From Pyrrhoderma lamaoense (taxonomy: Eukaryota; Basidiomycota; Agaricomycetes; Hymenochaetales; Hymenochaetaceae): DNA of 64,000 nucleotides. The stretch lies in NCBI GenBank assembly GCA_002794735.1, contig NBAZ01000002.1:2108001-2172000 (forward strand), written 5' to 3'. The notes beneath the pieces are model-generated. The model saw only the letters and a program-made list of their open reading frames with translations. It ran no database searches and had not been told where the DNA came from. This document shows positions 24,362-36,870 of the stretch, piece by piece. The position numbers were made by a program, and so were the translations under genes. Each line of letters starts with the position of its first letter. Positions within the stretch are counted from its first letter, which is position 1.

Positions 24362-25524
24362 ATGGCGCAGGCATTAAAGGTGGCCTCTAGAGCTGCTCAA
24401 ATAGCTTCAACACCTGCCTCTACTCTTCGCGCCTTTCCCCAAAAGAGGCCATCTTCAGCGCTGTCGCCCAAAATGTCAAATTCTCTCCTGAAATATGGTC
24501 AAACCTTCAAAAGCCGCCTTCGTCTACACTTTCTGCATTCGTACACAGAATAGGCTTACAGTCGGTTATAAAAAATGAAGACGAAATCTTACAGGCTTGT
24601 ACCCACCAGTCATTCCCCTCGTTTTACGCTGCTCATAGGCCAGAGGAAGCTGCAGTAAGGTCAAATGCAAACCTTGCAACGTTAGGTAATTCTTTAATGG
24701 GCTTGTTTGCAACGGAATATTTGCACGCTGCCTATCCTCATCTCCCAACTCGGGTGTTGAAAGCTGCGGTTAGTGCATACGTAGGCCCAGCGACTTGTGC
24801 TAGTGTTGCGAGGGAGATGGGTGCAACTCCTCTACTTCGCTGGAATCAACCCGTGCGTGTTTTTTCCCACTTGTTCGGAAATGTGATAATAAAACTTGAT
24901 ACTGAGCCTCCTTCCCCCATAGGAACCTTCCTCATCCGAAATACAACCTTTAAATCTAACTGACGCTCTCGCTACTATCCCTCGAGCAATCACTGGTCTC
25001 GTCTACACTCACCGATCCCTTCCTTCTACACGAAAATTCATTCACCGTTATTTCCTCTCGAGAGACGTAGATCTCAGACCTCTTATAAAATTCCGAGATC
25101 CCAAGATGGCCCTGGCACGAACAGTATCACGGTTTGGTCGGGAGCGACCTATTTCACGCTTGCTGAAAGAAACAGGAAGATTGAGTAATTCTCCTATGTT
25201 TGTTGTGGGTATCTACTCCGGAGCAGACAAGCTTGGTGAAGGTTTTGGAACGTCACTTAAGATGGCGGAGTATAGGGTACGCTGCTGATTTTCAGATGTT
25301 ATTGATGTCTTTTAATTGAATATTTTGCTCCCATAGGCTGCAGAAGACTCTCTTCGTAGGCTATACTTGACGAAGACGCCAGTAGACCTTCTGTCACTCC
25401 CAACGGATACCTTTGCTTCACAGCGGGGTGACGTTTTCCAGCCTATTGCAGAGGGGAATCTAAACCATACGTACCTGTTGATCTTGGGGAATTAGAAGTC
25501 ATCTATGCTAGTAAAGATCGGTAA
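24362..25524 (+). CDS. Mitochondrial large ribosomal subunit protein mL44 (yeast Mrpl3), RNase III-fold
   Basis: The N-terminus (MAQALKVASRAAQIASTPAS) is a basic, Ser/Ala-rich mitochondrial presequence. The RNase III-like fold follows: ACTHQSFPSFYAAHRPEEAA, NANLATLGNSLMGLFATEYL, VLKAAVSAYVG and AREMGATPLLRW. After introns at 24853-24922 and 25277-25336 comes LATIPRAITGLVYTHRS, then a double-stranded RNA-binding-like end (PMFVVGIYSGADKLGEGFG). This is the mL44/Mrpl3 family, a structural mitoribosome protein that lacks RNase III catalysis. The frame breaks twice. CAAAAG (24441-24444) needs one more A to pass from presequence to domain. GAGGGGAA (25453-25456) needs one more G to give the expected ending DLGELEVIYASKDR with stop at 25522-25524. 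Uncorrected, it stops at 25495. Confidence 0.82.
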
Positions 25525-25846
25525 TCTCGCTTATATACTTACATTTTTTATTGTTTTTACCTTGCACGACAATTTGCTTTCTTTTCCATGCACCAATTAC
25601 AATACATGTCACATACTCGTAATTCCCTTCAGTGTTTGATTCAATATAATGACAAAGTTAGACTTCCGACTTCAGGAACAAGTATCAAATGAACGGGTTA
25701 CACAATTTATTACAGTGAGTTAGGGTCCATACTTGCTCAAACTACCAAAACTAACTACCTATCTAGATTATAGAAATACATTTTCAAAAACTCCTTCTAA
25801 TGCCGTTCTCTACTTACTTTTCCTGAACGCATCTATTCCGCTACGT
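25525..25846. other. Convergent 3' ends, mL44 and phosphoglycerate mutase
   Basis: About 320 bp with T-rich tracts and no gene; it holds both 3' UTRs. Confidence 0.35.
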
Positions 25847-27895
25847 CTATTTACGTTCCAGCAATGAGCGTCCGGTCATGGCTAAAAATATCACACATAT
25901 TGGTCAACGACATTCAATGAATACGAAGGAAAAAGAGAGCCTGCCTTCTGGAACTTTCAACCCCATAAGGTCAAGGATTGTTGGCGCAACATCGCACAAT
26001 GCTCCGGGTTCCTCAGTTTCACCCTCTTCACCATCTGCAATAACGAGCTTGTCTTCTTTGAAGCCAAGCTTCTTGGGATCACCGGTCATGATAAATGGCA
26101 CCTTGTTTGTTGTATGCGCAGTGTGAGGCTCCCCAGTTTCAAGGTTGATCATCTGTTCCGCATTTCCATGGTCGGCGGTAATGAGTAGGATATATCCTGC
26201 TTCTTCACAAGCCTTGTAAATTGTGCCAACGGCAGCATCTGCTGCTCCAATGGCTTTGACGGCGGCATCAAAAACACCCGTATGGCCAACCTATTTCGTG
26301 TAAATTAGAAAGAAGTAATACGTAAGAAACAACCTCTAAGGCTGAGATAAACAACCATACCATGTCAGGAGGAGCGAAGTTACACATTATGAATTCGTGT
26401 TCGCCCTTCTTTACCAGTTCTGCTACCTTGTCTGCAACACCTTGCACACTCATTTCTGGCTGCTTGTCGTATGTCGGTACCTTAGGTGAGGGAATCATAT
26501 GTCTTTCTTCGTTCTCAAATTGCTTCTCAACTCCTCCGTTGAAGAAGAATGTGACATGAGCATATTTTTCAGTCTCCGCAACATGTGCTTGCTTGACACC
26601 TTGGCTTGAAAGAGCTTCTGCTAATACATTTGTCATCACTTGAGGAGGGAAGGCGACGGGGAAGGGGAAGTCAGAGTTGTAGCGAGACATCGTAGTGATG
26701 CTCTATAAATAGAACAGAGTGAATAGTTAATTCTTATATAAGGGCGATTTGGAGAAAAGGAATAAACCTACCAAGTCTTTAGGGACTTCAATTTCTATGG
26801 GTTTGTCTTCAATACCAAATATGGTGACAATTTCACGCATACGATCTGAACGATAGTTGAAAAAGAATAGAGTATCTCCATCTAGAAAATTCAACATATG
26901 AGCTTCTCTAGATACTGTGCCGTGCAGAATCATGATTATTATAATCGACTTACCCTTGATTCTACCTTCATCACTGAGGATGATAGGCTTCAAGAATTCG
27001 TCAGTCTCTCCTTTCTTGTATCGCCCTTCAATTGCCTTGATCGCATCCTCTGCCTTCTCGCCTTCACCTCTGACTAAGCCGTCAACAGCAATTTTTACGC
27101 GTTCCCAACGTTTATCCCGGTCCATGGCATAGTATCTCCCAACAATAGTAGCCAACTCGCCGTACTTCTCCTTCTCCATGAACTCTAATAACTCCTTCGC
27201 GTATCCTGCCGCAGACTCCGGAGCAGTGTCCCGGCCGTCACCGAAGAAGTGAACAAATGTCTTTGGTACCTCTTGCTCCTTCGCAGTCTCTAAGAGGGCG
27301 AAAAGATGCTTTATATGTGAATGTACACCTCCATCTGATACCTATAATGTAAAAATCAATGGTTGTAATAAGCCCTGGTTAAAAATGGAGATAGATCGTA
27401 CTTACAAGCCCAAGAAGGTGAAGACGGCCGTTACCTTCCTTTGCACGTTTAACAGCTTCAAGAATCTTATCTGTCTTGTGGAAAGAACGTTTCTTAATTG
27501 ATTGGTCGATACGGACAATATCTTGCCAAACAATACGGCCAGCACCAATGTTCAAGTGTCTGTATGTTGTAGATTAGCTTGGTTGACTGTATGCGCAATG
27601 CACTGTGAAGGATAACGCATATGTATACATACCCAACTTCAGAGTTTCCCATAAGACCATCATTCAATCCAACAGCAAGACCGTGCGCTGCAAGCTGGCG
27701 GACACTGTGTTCTTTACTGATAGTATCCATATTGGTCGTGTCGCCAGCATCGATCGCGTCGCCCTTCATGCCCTTCTCTGGTGCGATACCCCATCCATCA
27801 TGAACACTATAAGCAGTGATCAGTAAACAGTTTACAAGTTGCTAGATATAGAGAAGTGCATACATCAGGCAGACTTTGTTTTTGACTTCAACCAT
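25847..27895 (-). CDS. 2,3-bisphosphoglycerate-independent phosphoglycerate mutase
   Basis: The enzyme interconverts 3- and 2-phosphoglycerate in glycolysis through a phosphoserine, using two Mn ions. Visible landmarks in order: [29 protein letters not shown] with the nucleophile Ser, [101 protein letters not shown] and [11 protein letters not shown]. The last exon (25881-25847) gives [10 protein letters not shown]. Joining it requires a GC donor (GAAG|GCAGGC at 25944-25943), because reading on through that intron adds an unconserved tail. Start at 27895 ([10 protein letters not shown], split by intron 1). Length, about 520 residues, is normal. All metal-ligand motifs are intact and there is no frame error. 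Confidence 0.95.
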
Positions 27896-29320
27896 TGTGG
27901 CGAAACGGTAACGAGTATAGTACTATAATTCGGACTTAAAGATTTAAAAAGTTTCCTATAATCTGCCCGTGACGGAGTACGTAATCAATCTAGATAACCT
28001 TTTTAAAGAACTGGTAAATTAAGTAGGAATATTAGGCACCTAGCCCAATGATATGTTTGGTTATTGTATTCATTCTAATATTCCTGAACTTATTTGTACT
28101 TGGGGAAAACTCCCCTCAAAATAGCTACATCACAAGGAAGTAGACTAGACATTCTACAAGTTATCTACGATAACCCAAACGTATTTTCGGCTTAGTTCAT
28201 ATTTTATGACATTATTATATATATATATATGAGACAGTAACATAGAGTAGAGCAGACATCTATTTCCGTGTGGTGCGATGTAAAGATGTGATGATACATG
28301 GCTATAATTATATACATACTTTAGTTCAAAGTGACAAAACCATACAAAATACTCAAGTAACTCAGTAATGTTGTATTAGATAGATCACTCGGTAGCCGAT
28401 CAACCTTTTGGCTATAATCATAAGAATGTAAGCAAGTATGGTCACCCATGTAAGATACACCGTTTTGTGAGTATAGTATAATACATACACATATAATATG
28501 TCTTTTTTCTTTGCCATCTTACCATCCGAATGTCTACTATGAACAGATCCCTTTCTCTATTTCTTTTTAATTTGACAAAGAAGTAAATTATAAAAGCTAT
28601 TCGTCTCCACTTCATAGCAGAGTAATAACTGGTATGTCCATTTACTGAGAATCAAGTTCCATATGATAGATACTAAGATAATGTGAAACTAAATTTACTA
28701 TGATTATGAGTTCAGTTTGTTGGCATGAGATAAACGATAACGTAGTCACAGCTTAGATAACACCGAGGATCCCAATTTGACTTTGAACATAAAACTCTAA
28801 TTTGTTCGACGTCAGACTCTTTAGAATAGATATCTGACAATTTCTAATGATGATATGAGCCGGATACGCGTGCCTTTTCGTGCCTTTATATCATAAAAAG
28901 ATATGGACTTGAGATTTTTAAACGGATGGTTCAATTGTCTTGGTATTCATATTACATTCTATCGTACATTAGACATAAAAAAGGATGAAAACTGTCAACT
29001 AAATCTTCCAGAAGCTTGAAAAGTTATCCAAATTGTCATAATCTCTTACATATAAGAAACTATCTGTTTCTACATGGTGTCAGTGAGAGTGCTAGTATTA
29101 ATCACCATTTTATCGTAGTCACATGGAGATAGGATAAGCCTAGGGTCCTCGCCCGCGGCCTACGGCGTACGATATCTAATAGTCTGGATTTATAATTAAT
29201 CTTCAAGCTACCGCTGATAATTATCACGCTCTCAAGCTCACACGGTTGCACTGGTACATATAGCTCCAGACGCTTGGTTGTGCGCGCTTACAGCTCCTCC
29301 GTATTCTGTAAAGCTCTAAT
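27896..29320. other. 1.4 kb AT-rich divergent intergenic region
   Basis: Between the phosphoglycerate mutase and M20 peptidase genes, both transcribed outward. Very AT-rich, with a short (TA)n tract at 28216-28230. I find no supportable ORF, TATA element or tRNA. A GC-rich patch (CTCGCCCGCGGCCTACGGCG) at about 29147-29166 precedes the M20 gene promoter. Confidence 0.35.
28216..28230. repeat. (TA)n microsatellite
   Basis: Fifteen bases of alternating T and A in AT-rich intergenic DNA. Confidence 0.7.
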
Positions 29321-31870
29321 ATGGCAGACGAAAAGCTTGTACAGGAAACTGTCCCGGCACCAGAAGCTTATGGCGGGCGTTCGGACGCGTCGTGGCCGCG
29401 AAGGCGTAAGTTCAAGAAAGCCGCTATCTTTTCTGCAGCCTTCGTTGGTCTGTTGTACTCCGTCAGCCTTGCACTCCATATCCACAAATTCGGTTGTAGT
29501 GGTAAGGGTTCCATCGGCGCATTCTGGACAGCAGTAGACGGCACTGTATCTCAAGAACAGGACCTCAGTTATGCTCGTCTCCCCTACGGTTCTCAAGCTA
29601 TCTGTCCCCAAGAGGAGCAGCTTATACCGGATAGAAACAAAGCACTTTGGGAAGCTGTTGGCGCTCAGATTGGCACTGACGAGTTTAAGTCAAAGGCTGT
29701 TGACTGGCTGGGAGGTGCAGTCAGAGTTGAGTAAGTGGCATTTGTGATTTTTAATAGATTGTTTTCTGACTGTGTTCTTAGGACCGAATCTTATGATAAG
29801 ATGGATCCAGTTGGTATTGACCCACGATGGACAAAGTTTGGTGCCTTCCACTCGTACTTGGAAAAGGCCTTCCCCCTTGTGTGAGCAGAGACAAACTTTG
29901 ATAATATATACCCTTATGAACTTACTTATGAATGCCTGTTCTAAACCAGACACTCAAACTTGAATCTTACTAAAGGTAATAACGTTCAAAAGAAATAACG
30001 TATTGTCCTGTGTCATTTAACTAAACCAATGTAGTCAACACCTACGGTCTTATCTTTGAGTGGGAAGGTTCCGATTCATCTCTGAAGCCCTTGTTACTTG
30101 CTGCGCATCAAGGTAAACTTACCCGATACGTCAATAACTTTATGTTGTTTAATTGTCATTGTTCAGACGTTGTTCCTGTCGATCCAAGAACTGTAGATGA
30201 GTGGGTACACCCACCTTTCTCCGGGTACTTCGATGGTAAGCTTACCTTGGTAACTGATCGTGGGAAGTTCTGAATTGCTCATTACAGGGGAGTCTATCTG
30301 GGGCCGTGGTAGCTCGGATGACAAGTCTGGTCTGATTGGATCATTGTATGTGATCCAGGTCTCCCTTTTGCTTGACGCCGTATCTAACGAGGACATAGGT
30401 CTGCTATCGAAACTCTCCTAGGCGCCAGTTTCCAACCCACTCGTAAGATTGTCCTCGCTTTTGGTTTTGACGAAGAAGTCTCTGGTATCTATGTATGTGT
30501 TGAGCCCTAGCTAAGTTCTTTATATATGTAGTTGAATGATGTCTCCAATGTAGGGTGCTCAAGAACTAGGTAAATATCTGGATGCCACATATGGTGCAGA
30601 CAGCTTCGCCATGCTTGTCGATGAAGGAGGTGCGTGAGCCTTTACGTGATAATTATCTAGTAATGTTGATGGTATCGGACATAGGAGGATTCTCTGAACA
30701 GTTTGGTGGTGTCTTTGCAGTTCCTGCCATCGCAGAGAAGGGATACCTCGATACTCGTGTTGAGGTTTCTTCTCCTGGAGGTCATTCTAGCATTCCACCG
30801 ACCCATACTGTAAGCTCTCTCTTCTAGAGCCTATGTGACTGTGTATTTACAATAGCTTTAAGAGCATCGGTATCCTCTCAGCCCTTCTCGTCGCCTATGA
30901 GTCTCATCCCATCGCCCCTGTCATTGACCGCAGCACACCAATTTATGGGGCTATGCAATGCTTTGCTGCCTATGCGCCCGACATGGAACCTGGATTCCGT
31001 AAAACGGTTTTGAGCTCGTTGAAGTCGGACAGAGCTCTCCGAAAGCTTGAAAAGATTATCGCGTCGGATCGTATGCTGAAGGCATCAGTTGGTACTACTC
31101 AGGCTATCGATTTGATCCAAGGTGGTGTCAAGACCAACGCACTACCGGAGCAAGCCTGGGCCGTAGTGAATCACCGTATTGCGACTCAAAGGTAATTATT
31201 GACTCCTATACCCCGGTCCTATAATCTGATGCCCGAATTCCGATAGTTCAGTTGCAGATGTCAAGCAACGTGATACAAAACTGCTCGCCAAGCTCGCAAA
31301 GGACTTCAACCTTACGTACACTGCTTTTGGAGAAAGCCTTTCTTCTGGTTCTTCTGGCACACTCACACTCAGTGATGCTTGGGGTACCGCCCTTGAACCA
31401 GCTCCCATTACTCCAACGGATGCAGCTCCATTCAAACTTCTCTCTGGAACAATTCGAAGCACGTATAATGCGCATCGTGGATTCGAAAACACAGAAGAAG
31501 TCACTGTTGCACCAGGTATTATGACTGGAAACACAGGTCGGTGTATACTTATTTGAATACTAGTCGATAATCGGATACGCTAAATCGAAACTGACGCCTT
31601 GGAATGACCTCTTGTACTTTTACTACTTAGATACTCGTTATTATTGGAATCTAACGAAACACATTTTCCGATATAACCATCATAATTTATTCGCTGGTGG
31701 AGCAATTCCTGGAGGAATTCACACTATAAATGAACGTAAGTTAATACTCATCTTCTGTCCTATCTACAGGCCACGCTGACGAATAATATAGATATTGCTG
31801 TGGCTGACTTCTTGGAGTTGATTCGTTTCTTCACTACATTGATTCTCAACGCAGACGAATATGACTTGTG
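29321..31870 (+). CDS. Vacuolar M20 carboxypeptidase, Gly-Xaa carboxypeptidase (Cps1) type
   Basis: The product is a type II membrane protein: a short cytosolic tail (MADEKLVQETVPAPEAYGG), a basic patch and a single hydrophobic anchor (AIFSAAFVGLLYSVSLALHI). The M20 zinc peptidase domain follows. Catalytic and metal motifs are LLLAAHQDVVPVDP (metal His, catalytic Asp), WGRGSSDDKSG (bridging Asp), GFDEEVSG (catalytic and metal Glu pair), DEGGGFSEQFGG, SSPGGHSSIPP in the lid and, near the end, HNLFAGGAIPGGIHTINEHI (last metal His). About nine exons, all GT-AG, with no frame break. Cps1-type enzymes release C-terminal amino acids in the vacuole for nitrogen recycling and reach it by the ESCRT pathway. 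Family identity is secure; the exact peptide preference is inferred. Confidence 0.92.
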
Positions 31871-32092
31871 AAATCGTCAAATTACATAGATATTAGTTTT
31901 TAAAAGTGTATATATACATTACTTTCTTTAGCGGAATGTCATTTAAGTTACTTAACTTACATATTTGAGAGTGTGTGTAATGTGCAATCATCCCTTTCAC
32001 ACACTTCGTGCTTAAGTATGATGTATGCACACCATCCCATGCACATAATTTTCGCACCGTCACAATTATTTGAATAGATATAAAACTCAAGG

Positions 32093-34575
32093 ATGCAGGG
32101 CGCCGAAAATCTTGCAAATCGAGAAGAGTTTGCTCCGATCCTTGAGTATGGGAATAGTGTCCTCTCGCACCTTAATATCATTCGTGGACGGACTGTTATC
32201 CCTCCTTCATCTCGAAGTGCAGTTCTAGGGCCCACGAAGCAAACCGAGTCGCAAGCAGTGTCCAACGAGATCCTCAAGATGGTGTACCGAACGTATTATA
32301 CATCTTTAATCGCTCACCAGCGTCGTCTGCATCGGTAACCAAGAAGGGGGAACTTACACCGATTTTGCTCTCGGAACTACGATGGTGCGAACGGATGATT
32401 GGTCGTGTACTCATTGTGCGTGCTATTGCCCCTCCATGTGTTGTTGAGGGTGCACTTTGTGCAGTAATTGAAGATCCAAAGGGTTCGGTACACAATTTAC
32501 GTATCTACAATGTGTTCTACCCCGGATGTGCGTATGCGGAACGCGATATTATTCCAGTGTGGGGAAATGCTGGAGGCGGAGGTGGCGTTGCTCTTGCTAT
32601 CAAGGAACCTTATTGTGAGGCAGCGACTGAAGCAACAAGCGGAGTGAGGGTTGACCATCCCTCTGATTTGGTATACCTCTCAGAAGGAGATGACTTATAT
32701 CCTAATGCGTGGAAAACTATTTTCCCTAAAGGTATTGTACCCAGTGAGAAGCTCAAAGACGAAGGGAACGAATGTTTCAAGAGCAAGCTATATAGATCTG
32801 CCATATGCAAGTATGTACCCTTGAGGCCTATGAAATGACTGGAATAACACATCATGCCATTTCTTTCTATCTCTCCTAGATATACTTCTTCACTAAAGCA
32901 AAATCCGACCGCTACACTTAAGACCTCAGTACTATTGAATCGTTCGCAAGCATATTTACAGCTGGAAGAATTCTCAAATGCAGCTGCTGATGCCGAAGAG
33001 ATCATTTCATCATCCGGCGACCAGCAAATGAAAAGGCTCTTTTCCGAGCCTCCCGAGCATACTATGCACTAGGTCAATACGAAAGAGCACTTGAATTTCT
33101 TCAAAAACTTACAAGTGCCTTCCCACAAAATCGTGACGGAAAATCTCTACTTTCGAAGACTAAATGGAGACTGGACGAAAAGAATCTAGGAAAATATGAT
33201 TGGAGTGAACTGATAAATGAGGCCAGGAAAACGGGTCCTCGTATCGAGGTTGCCAACTACTGGGGTCAAGTTTTCCTGTCAGATAATGGCGCACTGACCG
33301 CGAAAGGCGATATAAGGGCGGGAGAACTTATTCTGTGCGAAAAAGCTACAGAAGTGCTTTATCCTATTGACCTTAAAGACGAAAGAAGAGAGCTTGTGTA
33401 CGATGCTACAAGAGGCATATTGGTGCAAGGAGAAGGCTGGAGGTTTACTCAAAAAATTGCTACGAAGATACGTTCCGGAATATCTTCAAGCGGAAGTATC
33501 TTTGGGCTTTCGAAGGGACTGAAAGTTTATGATGCAGAGTCTGATGCTAGTACAAGAGCGGGTTCAGACGAGGAAAACATCATTGATATGTATGTTATTC
33601 TATGTTTTGTATTGTTCTCACTCTTATTTTCTGACATGGATATGCATTAGATACGTCCTAGATTCGATACGAGAGACCTATTCAATTCCATTCCCCACCT
33701 TACACCCTTCTGCTCCGTCCACTTCTGCCCCGTCTCAAGGTCTCGGTTTTTGGATAACCGGATCTCGAGCGCATGTAGAGCATTCTTGCCTTCCCAACTC
33801 CTGTCGTTCTTTCTTCGGTGATATTCTTGTCCTTCGAGCCTGCCGAGATATCAAACGAGGAGAACCAATTTCGATGACTTATATTCACCCTTCGCTTCCG
33901 TTAGAGGACCGACGTGCGGAGCTCGCTCGTCCGCCGGGAATTCCATGTACATGCAAGTTTTGTACTATCGAAGAGCAGGAAGGATCTGAGCTACGAAAGC
34001 AGCGCGTACAGCTAGTGCAGAAGGTGAAGGATCTGAGCCAACGTGCTCCGGCAGAAATGCTCAGAACGGACGCTGGAAGAGACGAAGCGAATTCTCCTGA
34101 TGACGCCGTCGTACGTGAGGTCGCGAAGGAAGTAGCAGTGGTTTGTGATGAACTTGAAGCGACGTATATTCACCCCGCGGTCGATCAGCCACGGTTTCCG
34201 CTTCTTGAACCTCTTTCCTACCTCTTCGCTTGTTATCTTTATCTAGGACCTTCTTCAACTGAAGATGCACTTCGTGCCAATGCTCGGTACCTTACTGCTT
34301 TAGGCTTCACTTATCAGTATATCTCCCCACCGGATGCTAACAATGAAAAAAGTGAAGGTGGAGATATGATTTTGGTTCAGCATGGTTATTATCATCCGTT
34401 TATAATCAAAACGCTGGTTCAACAAGCTAGTGTATGCTGGCAACTAGGAAAGAAACGGACGGCTGCGTCTTGGAGACGGATAGCTGAGAACTCGATGGAG
34501 ATTATTACAGGACATCGCAAACTGTTTAGAGACGGGTATCAAAAGGTCTTTGAAAGCTTGAAATGGGAAGTATAA
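32093..34575 (+). CDS. TPR and SET domain protein (SMYD-like putative lysine methyltransferase)
   Basis: Three exons with introns at 32811-32879 and 33590-33650. The N-terminal 250 residues are a fungal-specific lead (SELRWCERMIGRVLIVRAI, YNVFYPGCAYAERDI). TPR-like helices follow (EKLKDEGNECFKSKLYRSAI, LNRSQAYLQLEEFSNAAADA, ALGQYERALEFLQKL). A split SET domain comes next: AKGDIRAGELILCEKA, then GLGFWITGSRAHVEHSCLPN with the cofactor motif (usually NHSCxPN), then ACRDIKRGEPISMTYIHP, and a CTCKFC post-SET zinc cluster. The rest is helical. Such proteins methylate histones or other proteins; the target is unknown. Two single-base gaps break the frame: GG at 32281-32282 and AAA at 33026-33028 each need one more base. 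I treat this as one live gene. Confidence 0.8.
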
Positions 34576-34860
34576 TGTATAGACACTATCTGTGAGGATC
34601 ACACTGATTTTTGTCCGTTTCGTTCGAATGTCTTACTTATACTCAGTGGGACACCACGGAGGTCTTGCTTAGCTCATTGATTTGTAGCTCAAATCCCATG
34701 AAAATAAACCCTTATCACAAGATGAACTCCAATAAAGATTGTACATAAAATTGTTTCACCCTCAGACCCTAAAAATGATTGCCAAATAGATAGATATACA
34801 TGAAGGGTCAACCTTCAAGTAACACTAATTCAAAGCGGCAAAGGTTTTCATGCAAAGGAT
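34576..34860. other. Convergent 3' ends, TPR-SET gene and DUF3455 gene A
   Basis: 285 bp of AT-rich 3' flanks; nothing else is seen. Confidence 0.3.
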
Positions 34861-35689
34861 TTAGTTGAAGAACCCTATACGAGGGCCACGATTAATCAGT
34901 TATACGGCATCAATCTTTTTTGTAAACGTACAATATTGGGCAGTGTACTTGATGTAGGCATCTCCGGAACCAGGTACACACTTGCAGAGGAAAATTAAGA
35001 TCGATTCACGAGTAATATAAGTTGAAATCTCTCACTGAAGAAGAAGGCTGTCCATGTTGAGTGTAAAGGCGCATAACAGTTTTAGCGAGCTCCCCTTGAA
35101 CGGTCGTGAGTTGAAGCCAATCAACATCCTGAGAACCGCTCGGGCAGCTACATCCCGGATTTTGATACCAGAGTATATTTACTGGAGTTTCCAGATACTG
35201 AGCGAGCATCGAAGAAGGGGCTTAACCCACTCCCGGAGGGATTGTTGATAAAGTAGTGCTGAGCGAAGACCGGATAATTATGGAAAGTTTTTACAAACTC
35301 TTCGGGAGTAGCTGATGTACTATTCCAGGCATCGTATGCTACGGCCGTGATTTTGGAGCACCCATCTTGCTTTGAAAAGCGGGTGATATCGACCAGTTCT
35401 GCTACGGCACCAATAGAGCTTGATCGGGACTATGAGAGAAAGACTAAAGGGAATTATCATGTACTACTTACGAGTAAGTACCTGCATCAGTACAAGTATA
35501 GTTCTGGTATCCGACACCAAGAGCCACGGTCGACACCGTCTGTCCGTCAGGCATGCATATTGAGGTCTCATCAGAAGGCAAGGAGGGGTTTGTTTCTGGG
35601 ATACTACATGTTGTAGATCTTATACTAGGGAGAGCAAGGACAATAGTGGTACTCAAGAATAGAGTAGCAAAAACTGAGACCGGTGCCAT
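34861..35689 (-). CDS. Secreted DUF3455 protein, copy A (frame damaged at 35142-35156)
   Basis: Exon 1 begins with a signal peptide (MAPVSVFATLFLSTTIVLAL) and the family motif ALGVGYQNYTCTDAGTY. Exon 2 continues SIGAVAELVDITRF, QHYFINNPSGSGLSPFFDAR and GSQDVDWLQLTTVQGELAKT. After a GTGAGA intron come CVPGSGDAYIKYTAQY and, after a last intron (34931-34875), the typical C-terminus WFFN. This layout is that of DUF3455, a family of small secreted fungal proteins of unknown role. Between YTLVSKSG and GSQDVDWLQL two short homopolymers (GGG and CCC on +, 35142-35144 and 35154-35156) each lack a base, so the frame fails there. It could be sequencing error or a young pseudogene. A TATAAAAG box lies at 35802-35809. 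Confidence 0.7.
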
Positions 35690-36870
35690 TTTTTAGATGT
35701 TAAGGAAAGGGATAGAAAGGATTGTTTTGCACTGGTGCTGAGTTTACTACAGACTTTTCGATGAGACACAAAATGATTGGTTTGGGAGCTGCAGTGAGCC
35801 GCTTTTATAGGCCTTCTCCATGGGGCTTGGTTCAGGTGCATGCCAGGACGGTTAACATATCCTATACATCTATTTGATGTAATTTGATCACCAGAAACAT
35901 ATTTGAACACATAGCGGATTATACGAATACGAATAGGACCAATTGTTTCATTCTAATCATCGCTTGCATGTAACCTAGGCGCTCGATCTTTATACAGTAT
36001 AACTTCTCCCTGATAGATGACCAAAGCGTTAATATCACTTTACCCCTTAGGACCAATGTATAAAGGCCAATAAGAGTTGCCATGTTGACTTTTCCGACAT
36101 GTAGAGCATCAGAGCACAAATTTTACTCTGTCAGTGGCGAGATGAAAACCTATTCGTCCCTTCTTGTTATATATGGTCTAATCCGAATCAGGAATCAGAT
36201 ATCTTTAAACGCATCAAAACACTGTCGCCGCCGATCTTTGTGCGGTACAGTCGCTTGCGGCACCGAGATTTTTGAGTTTAAATAGACCCGCTCCTATTCC
36301 CACGAATCTCGCCAGGAACAGCTTCGACAACAATCAGAAAGTCTAAGACTTTGGGTCGTATAATGAAGAGCTTTCGTGCATTGTGCAAAAAAAAAGGTAT
36401 ATTCAGAGGGGAAAACAGAAAGAAGAATAACTCCTTGAGTCAAGTTGAAAGGGGCAAAGTGCTCTCGTTCTGGTGAAATTAAAGGCTTCAACGTACTTTG
36501 AAAATAACGTGTGCCTGAAATAATTGAGAGAATTACGTTATACGAGTCGGAGCTCGGTTGGTGGCAAGTCAACTAACCCCTAACGTTTACTATAAAGTCA
36601 ATGGATTTCCAAGGCCCTACTAGAAGTTGCCATGGATTGTAAGCAGAAAAACTGATGGAACACAAAATCCTGAGTTTTATTAAATACATTGATCAATTAT
36701 TATGTGTAAGAATCTGATTATTCAAGGTACAAAAGCTACCGATATAACGAAAGCAAATAGAGATACGAGAAACGAGATTTCAAAAGTTCAAGATGTCCGT
36801 GATCATTGTTAAGTTAGTAACAGCTAAGGAGTGTCATAACTAAATGTCGATACATAACAAAGCCGTAGGA
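35690..36870. other. Promoter of DUF3455 copy A and 3' flank of copy B
   Basis: 1.2 kb without a supportable gene. Minus-strand TATAAAAG lies at 35802-35809, 113 bp before the copy A start. Short scattered open frames are not convincing. Confidence 0.35.
35802..35809 (-). promoter_or_regulatory. TATA box of DUF3455 copy A
   Basis: TATAAAAG on the minus strand, 113 bp upstream of the ATG. Copy B has the same octamer about 90 bp upstream of its start. Confidence 0.55.

Noticed and set aside
24362..25524. mL44 as a true pseudogene
   Set aside because: Both breaks are clean one-base homopolymer losses, all domain motifs are intact, and the gene is needed for mitochondrial translation; error is more likely.
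32610..33005. 131-codon minus-strand ORF
   Set aside because: Antisense to the TPR-SET gene, spanning its intron; no independent support.
36230..36300. GC-rich patch considered as a tRNA
   Set aside because: No acceptor stem pairing, no TTC-arm motif and no A/B box in correct spacing. No convincing tRNA was found anywhere by eye, but a covariance scan would be decisive.
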